53,462 bases of DNA. It comes from Actinomycetota bacterium. GTDB lineage: Bacteria; Actinomycetota; Thermoleophilia; UBA2241. Where the stretch lies: the NCBI GenBank assembly GCA_026392275.1, contig JAPLCM010000149.1, forward strand, positions 1-53,462, read 5' to 3'. Below are positions 9,746 through 20,190 of the stretch, piece after piece. The notes under the pieces were generated by a model. It saw nothing but the letters and a program-made list of their open reading frames with translations, had not been told where the DNA came from and did not search any database. A program made the translations under genes and the position numbers. Within the stretch, counting starts at the first letter, position 1; every line of letters begins with the position of its first letter.

Positions 9746-10486
9746 ATGAGTACAGGGAAGCAAGCCGCCGCGGAGTTCTTCGGCACGTTCTGGCTGGTGT
9801 TCGGCGGCACCGGGGCCGCCGTGCTGGCCGCCTCCGTGGGCGCCAGCGGCATCGGCTGGCTCGGCGTCTCGCTGGCCTTCGGCCTCACCGTTGTGACCAT
9901 GGCGTATGCGGTGGGCCATATCTCCGGCGGCCACTTCAACCCTGCAGTGAGCATCGGCTTGTGGGTCGGCGGCCGCTTCCCGGCGGGCAAGCTCGCCGTC
10001 TACATCATCGCTCAGGTCCTCGGCGCCATCGCCGCGTCGGCCGTGCTCTACGTGATCGCCAGCGGCAAGGCCGGCTTCACTCTCGCCGACGGCTTCGCCG
10101 CCAACGGCTACGGCGACCATTCCCCGGCGGGGTACACGATGCTGGCCGCGATCGTCATCGAGCTGCTCCTCACCTTCTTCTTCCTGCTCGTGATCCACGG
10201 CGTCACCGACAGGCGCGCGCCGGTCGGTCTGGCGCCGCTGGCCATCGGCCTCACCCTGACGCTCATCCACCTCATCAGTATCCCGGTGGACAACACCTCG
10301 GTGAACCCCGCGCGTAGCCTGGCGCCCGCCCTGTTCGTAGGCGGCTGGGCGCTCAGCCAGCTGTGGCTGTTCATCGTGTTCCCGATCGTGGGCGCGGTGA
10401 TCGCCGGTCTCGTGTACCGGTACGTGCTCGAGGTTCCGCAGTCCGCCCGCGACAAGATCGAAGGTCCGGGCGAGGATACGGAGTAG
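9746..10486 (+). CDS. aqpZ: MIP family channel, aquaporin Z-like
   Basis: [21 protein letters not shown]; two NPA boxes ([21 protein letters not shown]). Confidence 0.94.
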   Translation: MSTGKQAAAEFFGTFWLVFGGTGAAVLAASVGASGIGWLGVSLAFGLTVVTMAYAVGHISGGHFNPAVSIGLWVGGRFPAGKLAVYIIAQVLGAIAASAVLYVIASGKAGFTLADGFAANGYGDHSPAGYTMLAAIVIELLLTFFFLLVIHGVTDRRAPVGLAPLAIGLTLTLIHLISIPVDNTSVNPARSLAPALFVGGWALSQLWLFIVFPIVGAVIAGLVYRYVLEVPQSARDKIEGPGEDTE

Positions 10487-10613
10487 GCGCTGGGACTCGC
10501 GGCGGGCGGGAGGCTACACCCGCCGGCCGCGAGTCCCCGTGGCCGTACGCCCTTCTGCTATGCTCGGCCGGGCTCGGGAGTGAGATTCTGAGCACGGCCT
10601 GAGAGGAGGCACC

Positions 10614-10961
10614 ATGTCGGTGCTGATCGTCGTCAACACCCCTCCGTACGGCAGCGAGGGGCCGTTCAACGCCTTTCGTCTCGCCGAGGCGCTGGCCCTG
10701 CGCGACGAACACGTCGAGGTCTTTCTCATGGGTGACGCCGTGCACGCGGCGCGCGCCGGGCAGGACCCCCGCGGCGCCCACGCCTCGCTTGAACACATGC
10801 TGCTCGGCCTCCTCGACAGGGCCGTGGACGTGTCGTGCTGCGGAACCTGCTGCACAGCCCGCGGCCTTTCGGAGGACGATGTCGTCCCGGCTGTTCGTAT
10901 GGCGACCATCCACGACCTTGCCGCTGCGACGGCTCGCAGCGACAAGGTCGTCTCCTTCTGA
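10614..10961 (+). CDS. DsrE family protein
   Basis: MSVLIVVNTPPYGSEGPFNAFRLAEALALRDEHVEVFLMGDAVHAA...CCGTCCTARGL. Confidence 0.85.
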   Translation: MSVLIVVNTPPYGSEGPFNAFRLAEALALRDEHVEVFLMGDAVHAARAGQDPRGAHASLEHMLLGLLDRAVDVSCCGTCCTARGLSEDDVVPAVRMATIHDLAAATARSDKVVSF

Positions 10962-10970
10962 CGGGTCGCT

Positions 10971-12413
10971 GTGGCGAGGGCCAACGCGGCCGGCTTCCGT
11001 CTCGAGAGGCGCCTGGCGAACTTCGTTGATCGGGAGGTCGTTCTTCGCTGCGACGAGCACGCGCTCCTTCTGCTGTCCGGGGGCGCCGACTCGATGGCTC
11101 TGCTCGCCCTCTTGCCGAATGTCGACACGCGCCTCGGCCTTCGACTTCGCCTCTCAGCTCTTCATGTCGACTATGGCGCCCGCGGCGCCGCTTCGGATCG
11201 CGACTGCGAGATCGTGGTGCGCGCCTGCGAGGCGGCTGGGGTACCTCTCCATGTCGTGAGCCTGCGGCCACGGCTCAGCGGCGCCGGCTTCCAGGCCCGC
11301 GCCCGCGCGTTCCGCTACGAGCGCGCAGCCGAGCTCGCCGCCGCCCTCGGCTGCCACGTCGTCGCCACCGGCCACAACCGCGACGATCAGGCCGAGACAA
11401 TCCTGTATCGCCTGGCTAAGTACGCGACGCCGCGCGGCCTCGCCGGCATGCGCCCGCGCGAGGCGCGGCTCGTGCGACCCCTCCTCTGCCTCGGCGCGGC
11501 TGAGATCCGCGAGTACTGCCACGCCTGCGGCGTCGAGTACGGGGAGGACGTCACCAACGCCCAGCCCGTCTACGCGCGCAACGCGCTCCGACTCGAGGTG
11601 CTCCCCGCGCTGGCGCGCCTGAACCCGCGGGTCGCTGAGACCCTTGCGGACACCGCGGCGATGGCCGCGGCGGAGGCCGACGTGCTGGCCGCGGCGACGG
11701 CCGCGGCGGCCGCGCGCTCGGCCGGGTCGCTCGCGCCCCAGGATCTGGCCGCTCTCGACATCGCAGCGCTGCGTGCGGAGGCGCCCGCGCTGCGTGCCCT
11801 GGTGCTTCACGAGGCGGCGCGGAAGGCGCTGGGCGGCGAGGCTCTCGTGGAGCGGCGCGTGGTGGAGGCGCTGCTCGCGCTGTGCGCGCGGCGCGACGAC
11901 TCCGGCCGCAGCAGCATCGGGCGCGGCCTCGAGGCGGTGCGCGCCGGCGGCGTGCTTCACTTCCGCCGGCGCGAGGCGCCGCACGACTGCGTACCGGCGA
12001 GCGTCGACGGCGCGGCGCTGGCGGCCGCCGAAGGCGGGGGCGTTGCCCTCGCCATCTGTGGCCGCCGCTTCCGCGCGCGCCTGCTCGAAGGTTCGGCGCT
12101 CGAGCGCGACCCGGCGAGAGCCTGCGTCGGCTTGGCCGCGCCGCCGCGCCGCGTGACGCTGCGTCACCTGCGGCGCGGCGAGCGTTTCGCCCCGCTCGGC
12201 CTTGGCCACGAGACGACGGTAGCGCGCTTTCTGGCCGGCGCGCGAGCGCCGGCCTCCGAGCGCGCCCGGGCCCTCGTGCTCACCATCGACGACGCCGTGG
12301 CGTGGGTGGGGTACACGGACGCCGGCGCGACCACGCGCGGCAGGGTTGCGCAGGGCTTTCGCGTGCGTGAGAGTAGCCGCTGTACGCTGCTCGTCGTCGA
12401 GGAGGACACGTGA
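10971..12413 (+). CDS. tilS: tRNA(Ile)-lysidine synthetase
   Basis: PP-loop LLLLSGGADSMALLALLP; ATGHNRDDQAETILYRL. Confidence 0.93.
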   Translation: MARANAAGFRLERRLANFVDREVVLRCDEHALLLLSGGADSMALLALLPNVDTRLGLRLRLSALHVDYGARGAASDRDCEIVVRACEAAGVPLHVVSLRPRLSGAGFQARARAFRYERAAELAAALGCHVVATGHNRDDQAETILYRLAKYATPRGLAGMRPREARLVRPLLCLGAAEIREYCHACGVEYGEDVTNAQPVYARNALRLEVLPALARLNPRVAETLADTAAMAAAEADVLAAATAAAAARSAGSLAPQDLAALDIAALRAEAPALRALVLHEAARKALGGEALVERRVVEALLALCARRDDSGRSSIGRGLEAVRAGGVLHFRRREAPHDCVPASVDGAALAAAEGGGVALAICGRRFRARLLEGSALERDPARACVGLAAPPRRVTLRHLRRGERFAPLGLGHETTVARFLAGARAPASERARALVLTIDDAVAWVGYTDAGATTRGRVAQGFRVRESSRCTLLVVEEDT

Positions 12414-12976
12414 AAGCCCCTATCGCAGAGGTGCTGGTCGGCCGCGAGGAACTGGCCGCCAAGGTCGAGGATCTTGCCGCCCAGATCTCGCGCGACTACG
12501 AGGGCAGGGAGATCCTCCTCGTCGGCGTGCTCAAGGGGGCGGTGTTCTTCATGGCCGACCTCGCGCGTCGCATCGACGTGCCGGTAGCTCTCGATTTCAT
12601 GGCTGTGTCGAGCTACGGTTCGTCCACCGATTCTTCCGGTGTGGTGCGCATCCTCAAGGACCTGGACCTCGAGATCGTCGGTCGCCACGTGCTCATCGTC
12701 GAAGACATCATCGACTCCGGGCTCACGCTCAGTTACCTTCTCAAGAACCTGCGCAGCCGCAAGCCAGCCTCGCTCGAGATCTGCGCCCTGCTCACCAAGC
12801 CCTCGCGGCGGCGCACGGAGATCCCCTGCAAGTACGTGGGCTTCGAGATCGAGGATAAGTTCGTCGTCGGCTACGGCCTCGATCTGGCCGACCACTTCCG
12901 CACGCTCGACTTCATTGGCGTCCTCACCCCCGAGGCCGCCGCCGCGATCGTCGACCACGAGGGTTCTTTGCTGTAG
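12410..12976 (+). CDS. hpt: Hypoxanthine phosphoribosyltransferase
   Basis: PRPP motif VLIVEDIIDSGLTLSYLL; GVLKGAVFFMADLARRI; GTGA overlap with tilS. Confidence 0.95.
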   Translation: MKAPIAEVLVGREELAAKVEDLAAQISRDYEGREILLVGVLKGAVFFMADLARRIDVPVALDFMAVSSYGSSTDSSGVVRILKDLDLEIVGRHVLIVEDIIDSGLTLSYLLKNLRSRKPASLEICALLTKPSRRRTEIPCKYVGFEIEDKFVVGYGLDLADHFRTLDFIGVLTPEAAAAIVDHEGSLL

Positions 12977-12996
12977 CCAGACGGGTATGCTACTCT

Positions 12997-13032
12997 GGCA
13001 GGAAGGGCCTTTGCAGGCTCAAAGACCCTGCC
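12997..13032 (+). promoter_or_regulatory. Stable imperfect hairpin in the ftsH 5' leader
   Basis: GGCA-[GGAA]-GGG-C-CTTTG-(CAGGCT)-CAAAG-A-CCC-TGCC. Confidence 0.5.
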
Positions 13033-13070
13033 TACCTGTGGTCCGGGAGCATCCGTCCAGAAGGGTCCAC

Positions 13071-15257
13071 GTGAGCAGATTCATCCGCAGCGCCCTGTTC
13101 CCCATCCTCATCGTGATCGTCGTCGCGATGTTCATCGAGTGGGTCATCCAGGGCAAGAGCAGCAACGAAGCCCCCAAAGCGATCTACTCGGCCCCCGGCA
13201 TGGCCACCGAGCAGGTCCTCACGAACGACCTGCAGGCCGGCGTCGTCAAGAGCGTCGTCCTCGACCCGCAGAGCAAGCTCGCGCAGGTGACCCAGCTCGG
13301 CGGCGTGTTCTACGTCACGCCGATCGCCGACCCCGCCGCGCTCGAGGAGTTGCTCAAGACCAGCGCACCTCGGGTGACCGTCAGCCAGGACACCGTGGCC
13401 AAGCCGCCCGCAGTGCCGAGCTTCACCAACGACGTCATCAACGGCCGCGTCCAGACGGTCGTCATGAACACCAAGGACCAGACACTGCAGGTCACCCTCA
13501 AGGCTCCCGAGGGCGGCAAGGAAACCCAGTACTCGGTCGGCACCACCGACCCCGCCATCACCACGGAGTTGCTCAACCAGTACCAGGTCCCCTACGACGC
13601 CAAGAGCCCCAACTCGCCCTGGTGGACGGGGGCGCTCACGTTCATCCTGCCGTTCCTCCTCATCATCGGCTTCTGGATCTTCATCATGAACCGCATGCAG
13701 GGCGGCGGGTCCAAGGTCATGAGCTTCGGCAAGAGCCGCGCCAAGCGCGTCAGCGCCGATTCCCCCAAGGTCACGTTCAAGGACGTGGCCGGCGCCGACG
13801 AGGCCGTCGAGGAACTTCACGAGATCAAGGAGTTCCTCGAGAACCCCAAGAAGTTCCAGCAACTGGGCGCGCGCATCCCTAAGGGCGTGCTGCTGTTCGG
13901 CCCGCCCGGCACCGGCAAGACGCTCCTCGCGAGGGCCGTCGCCGGCGAGGCGGGCGTCCCGTTCTTCAGCATCAGCGGCTCGGACTTTGTGGAGATGTTC
14001 GTCGGTGTCGGAGCCTCGCGAGTGCGCGACTTGTTCGCTCAGGCCAAGGAAAACGCGCCCTGCATCATCTTCGTCGATGAGATCGACGCCGTCGGCCGTC
14101 ACCGCGGCGCCGGCATGGGCGGCGGGCACGACGAGCGCGAGCAGACCCTCAACCAGCTGCTCGTCGAGATGGACGGCTTCGAGAGGAAGGACAACGTCAT
14201 CCTCATCGCCGCCACCAACCGCCCCGACATCCTCGACCCCGCGTTGCTGCGCCCCGGCCGCTTCGACCGCCAGATCGTCGTCGACCGGCCCGACAGGCCC
14301 GGGCGCCGAGCCATCCTCGACGTACACTCGCGCGGCAAGCCCATCGGCAAGGACATCGATCTCGACGCCCTGGCCGCGCAGACATCGGGCTTCACCGGGG
14401 CCGACCTCGCCAACCTCGTCAACGAGGCGGCGTTGCTGTCGGCCCGCTACGGCCGCAAGGTCATCGGGATGCACGAGCTCGAAGAGGGCATCATGCGCGT
14501 CCTCGCCGGCCCGGAGAAGAGGACGCGCATCATCTCCGAGAAGGAGAAGGCCATCACCGCCTATCACGAGATGGGCCACGCGCTCGTCGGGCACTTCCTC
14601 GAGCACACCGACCCGGTGCACAAGATTTCGGTCGTGAGCCGTGGCCAGGCCTTGGGCTACACTATTTCGCTGCCCACCGAAGACAAGTTCCTTACGACCA
14701 AGGGCGAGCTCATGGATACCCTCGCGATGACGCTGGGCGGGCGCGCCGCTGAGGAGGTCGTGTTCGGCGAGATCACCACGGGCGCCGCCAACGACCTCGA
14801 GAAGGCCACCGCCACCGCCAAGCAGATGATCATGCGCTTCGGCATGAGCGAGGAGCTCGGCCCGCGGACCTTGGGCCACGATCAGTCCATGCCCTTCCTG
14901 GGGCGTGAGTTCCAGCAGCAGGCCGACTACTCGGACGAAGTGGCGCGCCAGATCGACGACGAGATCCGCCGCATCATCGAAGAGGCGCATCAGGTCGCCC
15001 AGGATCTTCTCAACGACAAACGCGAGCTCCTCGACGCGATCAGCAAGATCCTCATGGTGCGCGAGACCATCGAGGCCTCCGAGTTTCAGGCGCTGGTCGA
15101 CGGCGTCCCCGAGGATGAGGCCTTCCGCGAGCGCGATGAGAAAGCCGCCCAGCAGCGCGCCAAGGTTGCCCGCGACCGCGAGAAGAAAGAACGCCCGGTG
15201 CAGCCGCCGGTGCCCAAGCCGGCGCACGTCAACCCGGTCAACCCCGAGACGACCTGA
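13071..15257 (+). CDS. ftsH: ATP-dependent zinc metalloprotease FtsH
   Basis: GTG 13071; two TM segments, Walker [12 protein letters not shown] region, zinc site HEMGH. Confidence 0.97.
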   Translation: MSRFIRSALFPILIVIVVAMFIEWVIQGKSSNEAPKAIYSAPGMATEQVLTNDLQAGVVKSVVLDPQSKLAQVTQLGGVFYVTPIADPAALEELLKTSAPRVTVSQDTVAKPPAVPSFTNDVINGRVQTVVMNTKDQTLQVTLKAPEGGKETQYSVGTTDPAITTELLNQYQVPYDAKSPNSPWWTGALTFILPFLLIIGFWIFIMNRMQGGGSKVMSFGKSRAKRVSADSPKVTFKDVAGADEAVEELHEIKEFLENPKKFQQLGARIPKGVLLFGPPGTGKTLLARAVAGEAGVPFFSISGSDFVEMFVGVGASRVRDLFAQAKENAPCIIFVDEIDAVGRHRGAGMGGGHDEREQTLNQLLVEMDGFERKDNVILIAATNRPDILDPALLRPGRFDRQIVVDRPDRPGRRAILDVHSRGKPIGKDIDLDALAAQTSGFTGADLANLVNEAALLSARYGRKVIGMHELEEGIMRVLAGPEKRTRIISEKEKAITAYHEMGHALVGHFLEHTDPVHKISVVSRGQALGYTISLPTEDKFLTTKGELMDTLAMTLGGRAAEEVVFGEITTGAANDLEKATATAKQMIMRFGMSEELGPRTLGHDQSMPFLGREFQQQADYSDEVARQIDDEIRRIIEEAHQVAQDLLNDKRELLDAISKILMVRETIEASEFQALVDGVPEDEAFRERDEKAAQQRAKVARDREKKERPVQPPVPKPAHVNPVNPETT

Positions 15258-15286
15258 CGCCCCCCGGGCGCTCCGGCCAGACACTC

Positions 15287-15856
15287 GTGGATCGCGACAA
15301 GATCGAGCAGGGAGTACGCCTCATCCTCGAGGGCATCGGCGAGGACCCGGCGCGCGCCGGGCTCATCGGAACCCCGCACCGCGTGGCCGACATGTACGCG
15401 GAGATCTTCTCGGGCATCGACGCCCCAGACCCGGCCGAGCTGCTTGTGGCGATGGCCGGCGACCATCACCGCGAGATGGTGATCATCCGCGACATCGACT
15501 TCTACTCGGTCTGCGAGCACCACCTGCTGCCGTTCGCAGGGATGGCCCACGTGGCGTACATCCCCAGCAAAGACGGGCGCATCACCGGCCTGTCCAAGCT
15601 GGCCCGCGTGGTGCGTCAGGTGGCGGCGCGACCGCAGCTGCAGGAGCGCATCACGTCCGAGGTGGCCGACGCCATCGTGCGTGCCCTCGACCCGCTGGGC
15701 GCCCTCGTGCTCATCCAGGCCGAGCATCTTTGCATGTCCATGCGAGGCGTGCGCACCCCGGGGACGCGGACCGTGACGAGCGCCGTGCGCGGCATCATCC
15801 AGTCGCACGACGCCACCCGCGCCGAGGCCTTCTCCCTCATCAACTCGCCGCGCTGA
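15287..15856 (+). CDS. folE: GTP cyclohydrolase I
   Basis: DIDFYSVCEHHLLPFAGMAHVAYIP; QAEHLCMSMRGVRTPG. Confidence 0.97.
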   Translation: MDRDKIEQGVRLILEGIGEDPARAGLIGTPHRVADMYAEIFSGIDAPDPAELLVAMAGDHHREMVIIRDIDFYSVCEHHLLPFAGMAHVAYIPSKDGRITGLSKLARVVRQVAARPQLQERITSEVADAIVRALDPLGALVLIQAEHLCMSMRGVRTPGTRTVTSAVRGIIQSHDATRAEAFSLINSPR

Positions 15857-15861
15857 GCGCA

Positions 15862-16707
15862 ATGGCACTGCCGGCCCAGCCGACCTTCGCGTTCGAGCTC
15901 TCCTTCCCGTGCATCATGGGCGTGGTCAACGTCACCCCCGATTCGTTTTCCGACGGTGGCCGTTACTTCGGCGCTGACGACGCGCTCGCGCAGGGCCTTG
16001 CCCTCGCGCGCGAGGGCGCAGCGCTTGTCGACATCGGCGGCGAATCCACACGCCCCGGCTCGGATCCCGTGCCCGAGGACGAGGAACTGCGCCGCGTGCT
16101 ACCGGTGGTCGAGGCATTGGCCGGTCGCGTCGGCGTGCCGATCTCGGTCGACACGATGAAAGCCGAGGTGGCGCGCCGGGCGCTGGCCGCGGGCGCCGCG
16201 CTCATCAACGACGTGAGCGCCCTGCGCTTCGACCCCGAGATGGTCTCCGTGATCGCCGAGGCGGGCTGCCCGGTCAGCCTGATGCACATGGGCGGGGAGC
16301 CCAAGAGCATGCAGGACGACCCGCGTTACGACGATGTCGTCGACGAGGTGCTCCGCTTCCTCGAGAAGCGCATGGTCTTCGCGCTCGCGCAGGGGCTGCG
16401 CGAGGACCAGCTCATGGTCGATCCGGGCATCGGCTTCGGCAAGACCGTGGACCATAACCTCGCTCTGCTGCGCGACCTGCAGCGCTTCACCACGCTCGGC
16501 AGGCCGGTGGTGCTCGGTACGTCACGCAAGCGCTTTCTCGGCGCGATCCTCGGCGCCGAGCCTGCGGAGCGCACCATCGGCACCGTAGCCACCACGGTCG
16601 TGGGCCTTCTCGCAGGGGCGCACGTGTTCCGTGTGCACGACGTCAAGCCCAACTTCGAGGCGCTCCGCGTCGGGCTGGCCGTCCTGGAGGGCGCGCCGGC
16701 CGCGTGA
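15862..16707 (+). CDS. folP: Dihydropteroate synthase
   Basis: IMGVVNVTPDSFSDGGRYFG; DIGGESTRPGSDPV; PISVDTMKAEVARRAL. Confidence 0.97.
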   Translation: MALPAQPTFAFELSFPCIMGVVNVTPDSFSDGGRYFGADDALAQGLALAREGAALVDIGGESTRPGSDPVPEDEELRRVLPVVEALAGRVGVPISVDTMKAEVARRALAAGAALINDVSALRFDPEMVSVIAEAGCPVSLMHMGGEPKSMQDDPRYDDVVDEVLRFLEKRMVFALAQGLREDQLMVDPGIGFGKTVDHNLALLRDLQRFTTLGRPVVLGTSRKRFLGAILGAEPAERTIGTVATTVVGLLAGAHVFRVHDVKPNFEALRVGLAVLEGAPAA

Positions 16708-16751
16708 GCGCGCTCCGGCCGCGTGGCCGGCGCGCCTTTGGAGGCCCCATC

Positions 16752-17117
16752 ATGCCCAGCCGTCTGTCCATCTCCGTCGAAGGTATCGAACTGCGCGGCC
16801 GCTGCGGCGTCACCGCCGAAGAGCGCGCCGTGGGGCAGGCTCTCATCGTCGATGTGCATCTGGAGCCGGTCGCCTGCCCCGGCTCCTTGAGCGACGACCT
16901 CGCGGACACCGTCGACTACGGCTGGATCGTCGACGTGGTGCGCGGCATCGTGGAGGGCCACGAGTTCAAGCTGCTCGAGCGCCTCGCTGCGGTCATCGCC
17001 GACGCCATCTGGGACCCCCTCGACCTGGTCTTCATCGAGGTGGCCGTCACCAAGCCCGCCCCGCCGGTCGCTATCCCCATCGCCGCCGCGAGGGTGGAGG
17101 TCGTGCGCACCGCGTGA
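16752..17117 (+). CDS. folB: Dihydroneopterin aldolase
   Basis: ISVEGIELRGRCGVTAEERAVGQALIVDVHLE; VDYGWIVDVVRGIVEG. Confidence 0.94.
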   Translation: MPSRLSISVEGIELRGRCGVTAEERAVGQALIVDVHLEPVACPGSLSDDLADTVDYGWIVDVVRGIVEGHEFKLLERLAAVIADAIWDPLDLVFIEVAVTKPAPPVAIPIAAARVEVVRTA

Positions 17118-17623
17118 ACGAGGACCATCGCAGTCGCGTGTTCATCTCGCTGGGCTCCAACCTCGCCGACCGCCTGCGATCTCTGGCGGCGGCGCGCGAG
17201 GCGCTCGCCGCCTTGCCGGCCACCGCGGTCGTCGCGACATCGCGCATCTACGAGACTGCCCCACAGGGTCACGAAAGTCAGCCGGAGTTCCTCAATCAGG
17301 TCCTGTGTCTCGAGACCGGCCTGCTGCCGCACGATCTCCTGGCCGAGTGCCAGCGCATCGAGAACGAGCACGGCCGCGAGCGCGGGCTGCGGTTTGGCCC
17401 GCGCTCGCTTGATATCGATATACTCCTGTACCAGGATGTCGAGTCGGAGGAGCCCGAGCTCATGCTCCCACACCCGCGGATGTTGCGCCGTGCGTTCGTG
17501 CTTGCGCCTCTCGCCGAGATCTGGAGTTGTGCACGGGGGATGCCCGATCTTCACGTCACCGCCCTCGCGCAAGCGATGGCTCGCGACCAGGCGATACGGC
17601 CCTACGATGTCTCGGAGGTGTGA
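17114..17623 (+). CDS. folK: 2-amino-4-hydroxy-6-hydroxymethyldihydropteridine diphosphokinase
   Basis: GTG 17114 overlapping folB stop; FISLGSNLADRLRSLAAAREAL; RFGPRSLDIDILLY; LPHPRMLRRAFVLAPLAEI. Confidence 0.95.
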   Translation: MNEDHRSRVFISLGSNLADRLRSLAAAREALAALPATAVVATSRIYETAPQGHESQPEFLNQVLCLETGLLPHDLLAECQRIENEHGRERGLRFGPRSLDIDILLYQDVESEEPELMLPHPRMLRRAFVLAPLAEIWSCARGMPDLHVTALAQAMARDQAIRPYDVSEV

Positions 17624-17708
17624 GCAGTGACCAGCGGCCACGGTGCGACTATGCCCACGAGCGAGCTCGCGCCGACGGCCCGGGCCGGCGGCTGAGAGGC
17701 GCCCGGCC

Positions 17709-19352
17709 GTGTCGCGTCCGTACATCGCCAGCCGCTCCGGCGAGCCTCTGCACCGGCGCACCTTCGACGTCCTCGTGCTGGGCGGCGGTATCGCCGGTCT
17801 CACGGCCGCCATCGCCGCCGCGCGCCGTTGGCGCGTGGGGCTGCTCACCAAGTCGACCTTCGACGACACCACCACCTTCCTTGCGCAGGGAGGCATCGCC
17901 GCCGCGCTGGGCCCGTCCGACTCACCCGAGCTCCACTTCCAGGACACCGTCAACGCCGGCGCCGGTCTCTGCGACGAGGAGGCGGTGCGCGTGCTGGTCA
18001 GCGAGGGCCCCGAGCGCGTGCGCGAGCTCATGGACATCTGCCCGCGTTTTGACAAGGTCGACGGGCAGATCGTGCTCGGCCGCGAGGGGGCGCACTCGGT
18101 GGCTCGCGTGGTGCACGCCGGCGGTGACGCCACTGGCAGCGAGGTGTCGAGCGCCCTCGGCGAGGCGGCTCGTGTGGGCAGCCGCGTGCAACTCTACGAG
18201 AACGAGTTCGCCATCGACCTCCTCACTGTGGAAGGACGCTGCGTCGGGGCGCTCACGCTGAACCTCGATGACGGCGGGCTCACCCTTAACGTGGCCATGG
18301 TCACGGTGCTCGCCACGGGCGGTGCCGGTCAGGTATACGGACGCACCACCAACCCGTCGGTGGCGACCGGCGATGGCATCGCCATGGCGTACCGCGCGGG
18401 CGCCGCCATCCGCGACCTGGAGTTCGTGCAGTTCCACCCGACCGGGCTCGCGGTGCCCGGCCAGGAGACCGTGCAGCTGATCACCGAGGCGCTGCGCGGT
18501 GAAGGCGCGTACCTGCGCAACGCGGCGGGAGAGCGCTTCATGACCTCCTACGACCCGCGCGCCGAGCTCGCCTCGCGCGACGTGGTCGTGCGCGCCATGG
18601 TCGCCGAGATGCGGCTCGAGGGCACTGACCACGTGTATCTCGACGCGACGCACCTCGATGCGGCATGGCTGCAGCAGCGCTTCCCGCGGGTCACCGCAGG
18701 CCTGGCCGAGCACGAGCTCGATCTCGCCACGCAGGTCATCCCCGTGGCGCCGGTCTGCCACTACTTCATCGGCGGCGTCGTCACCGACGTGTGGGGCCGC
18801 ACCACGGTGCCCGGCCTGTACGCCAGTGGCGAGGTGGCCAGCACCGGCGTGCACGGCGCCAACCGGCTGGCCAGCAACTCGCTACTCGAAGGGCTGGTCT
18901 TCAGCGACCGCGTGGTGCGCGACCTCGACCGCTATATCGGCCGTCTCGGCGAGGACGTCCGTCGTCTGCGCTTCGACCTGCCCGAAGCGGCGGACGCCGA
19001 CGACGGCAGCAACGCCGCCGCCGCCCGCCGCCGTCTCACCTCCGTGATGTCGAGCAAGGTCGGCGTGCTGCGCCGCGGCGACGACCTGCGCGCGGCGCTC
19101 GCCGATCTCAACGCCCTCACCTCGGAGCTGCGCTTCGGCGCCCTCGGCGAAGCCGAGTACGAACTGCTCAACCTGCTCACGCTGGGCACGCAGATCGCCA
19201 AGTGCGCGCTGCTCCGCGAGGAGTCGCGCGGCGTGCATCTGCGCGACGATTTCCCGGCGGTGCACGACGAGCTCTGGCGGCGGCACCTCACGCTGCGGCT
19301 GCCGCCTCATCAGCGGGCAGACGGCGCGACCGGCAAGGCCGAGCGCTCGTGA
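17709..19352 (+). CDS. nadB: L-aspartate oxidase
   Basis: FDVLVLGGGIAGLTAAIAAA; FLAQGGIAAAL; LEFVQFHPTGL; GEVASTGVHGANRLASNSLLEGLVF. Confidence 0.96.
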   Translation: MSRPYIASRSGEPLHRRTFDVLVLGGGIAGLTAAIAAARRWRVGLLTKSTFDDTTTFLAQGGIAAALGPSDSPELHFQDTVNAGAGLCDEEAVRVLVSEGPERVRELMDICPRFDKVDGQIVLGREGAHSVARVVHAGGDATGSEVSSALGEAARVGSRVQLYENEFAIDLLTVEGRCVGALTLNLDDGGLTLNVAMVTVLATGGAGQVYGRTTNPSVATGDGIAMAYRAGAAIRDLEFVQFHPTGLAVPGQETVQLITEALRGEGAYLRNAAGERFMTSYDPRAELASRDVVVRAMVAEMRLEGTDHVYLDATHLDAAWLQQRFPRVTAGLAEHELDLATQVIPVAPVCHYFIGGVVTDVWGRTTVPGLYASGEVASTGVHGANRLASNSLLEGLVFSDRVVRDLDRYIGRLGEDVRRLRFDLPEAADADDGSNAAAARRRLTSVMSSKVGVLRRGDDLRAALADLNALTSELRFGALGEAEYELLNLLTLGTQIAKCALLREESRGVHLRDDFPAVHDELWRRHLTLRLPPHQRADGATGKAERS

Positions 19353-20188
19353 GTGCGCGCGGTTACGCGGAGGCGGCCCGCGCCGCCGCGCTCGCCGCGC
19401 TCGCCGAAGACCTCGCCGGCTACGGCGACATCACCGGCTCGGCCTTTCCCGGCGACGGCCTCGCACGGGTCGTCGCCCGCGAGGCCGGCGTGCTCTCCGG
19501 TACCGCCGCGTTCGCGGCCACGGCGGCGCTCGTCGATCCGGCTCTGCTGGTAGAATTCCGCGTCGCCGACGGCGGCCGGTTCGCGGGCGGCGACGTCATC
19601 GCCACCGTGCGCGGCCCGCTGGCCGCGATCTTCGCGGCGGAGCGTACGGGTCTCAACTTCCTCGCTCGCCTCTCGGGCGTCGCCACACTCACGGCGCAGT
19701 ATGTGGCCGAGACGGCCGGCACCACCGCGCGCATCGCGGCGACGCGCAAGACGACGCCGGGCCTGCGCGCCCTCGAGAAGCAGGCCGTGGTGCACGGCGG
19801 CGGCACGCCGCACCGTTTCGGCCTGTTCGACGGCGCCATGATCAAGGACAACCACGTGGCGGCAGCCGGCGGCGTGCGCGCGGCCCTGGCGCTGGTGCGC
19901 TCCGGCGCCGCTCACGTGCACGCCGTGGAGGTCGAGGTCGACACGCTCGACCAGCTCGACGAGGCTCTGGGCGCGGGCGCGAGCATCGTGTTGCTTGACA
20001 ACATGGACACGCCGGCCGTGCGTGCGGCTGTGGCGCGCGTCGCCGGTCGCGCTCTCGTGGAGGTGTCCGGAGGCGTGCGCCTGGATCGTGTTCGCGAGCT
20101 GGCCGAGGCCGGCGTGGACGTGATCTCGGTGGGCGCTCTCACGACGCGCGCGCCGTGGCTCGATCTCGGTCTCGACATGGGCGCCTGA
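19349..20188 (+). CDS. nadC: Nicotinate-nucleotide pyrophosphorylase (carboxylating)
   Basis: EDLAGYGDITG; ERTGLNFLARLSGVATLT; ATRKTTPGLRALEKQAVVHGGGTPHRFGLFDGAMIKDNH. Confidence 0.96.
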   Translation: MSARGYAEAARAAALAALAEDLAGYGDITGSAFPGDGLARVVAREAGVLSGTAAFAATAALVDPALLVEFRVADGGRFAGGDVIATVRGPLAAIFAAERTGLNFLARLSGVATLTAQYVAETAGTTARIAATRKTTPGLRALEKQAVVHGGGTPHRFGLFDGAMIKDNHVAAAGGVRAALALVRSGAAHVHAVEVEVDTLDQLDEALGAGASIVLLDNMDTPAVRAAVARVAGRALVEVSGGVRLDRVRELAEAGVDVISVGALTTRAPWLDLGLDMGA

Positions 20189-20190
20189 CG

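Noticed and set aside
13032-15284. 750-aa - strand ORF
   Set aside because: Exact antisense shadow of ftsH
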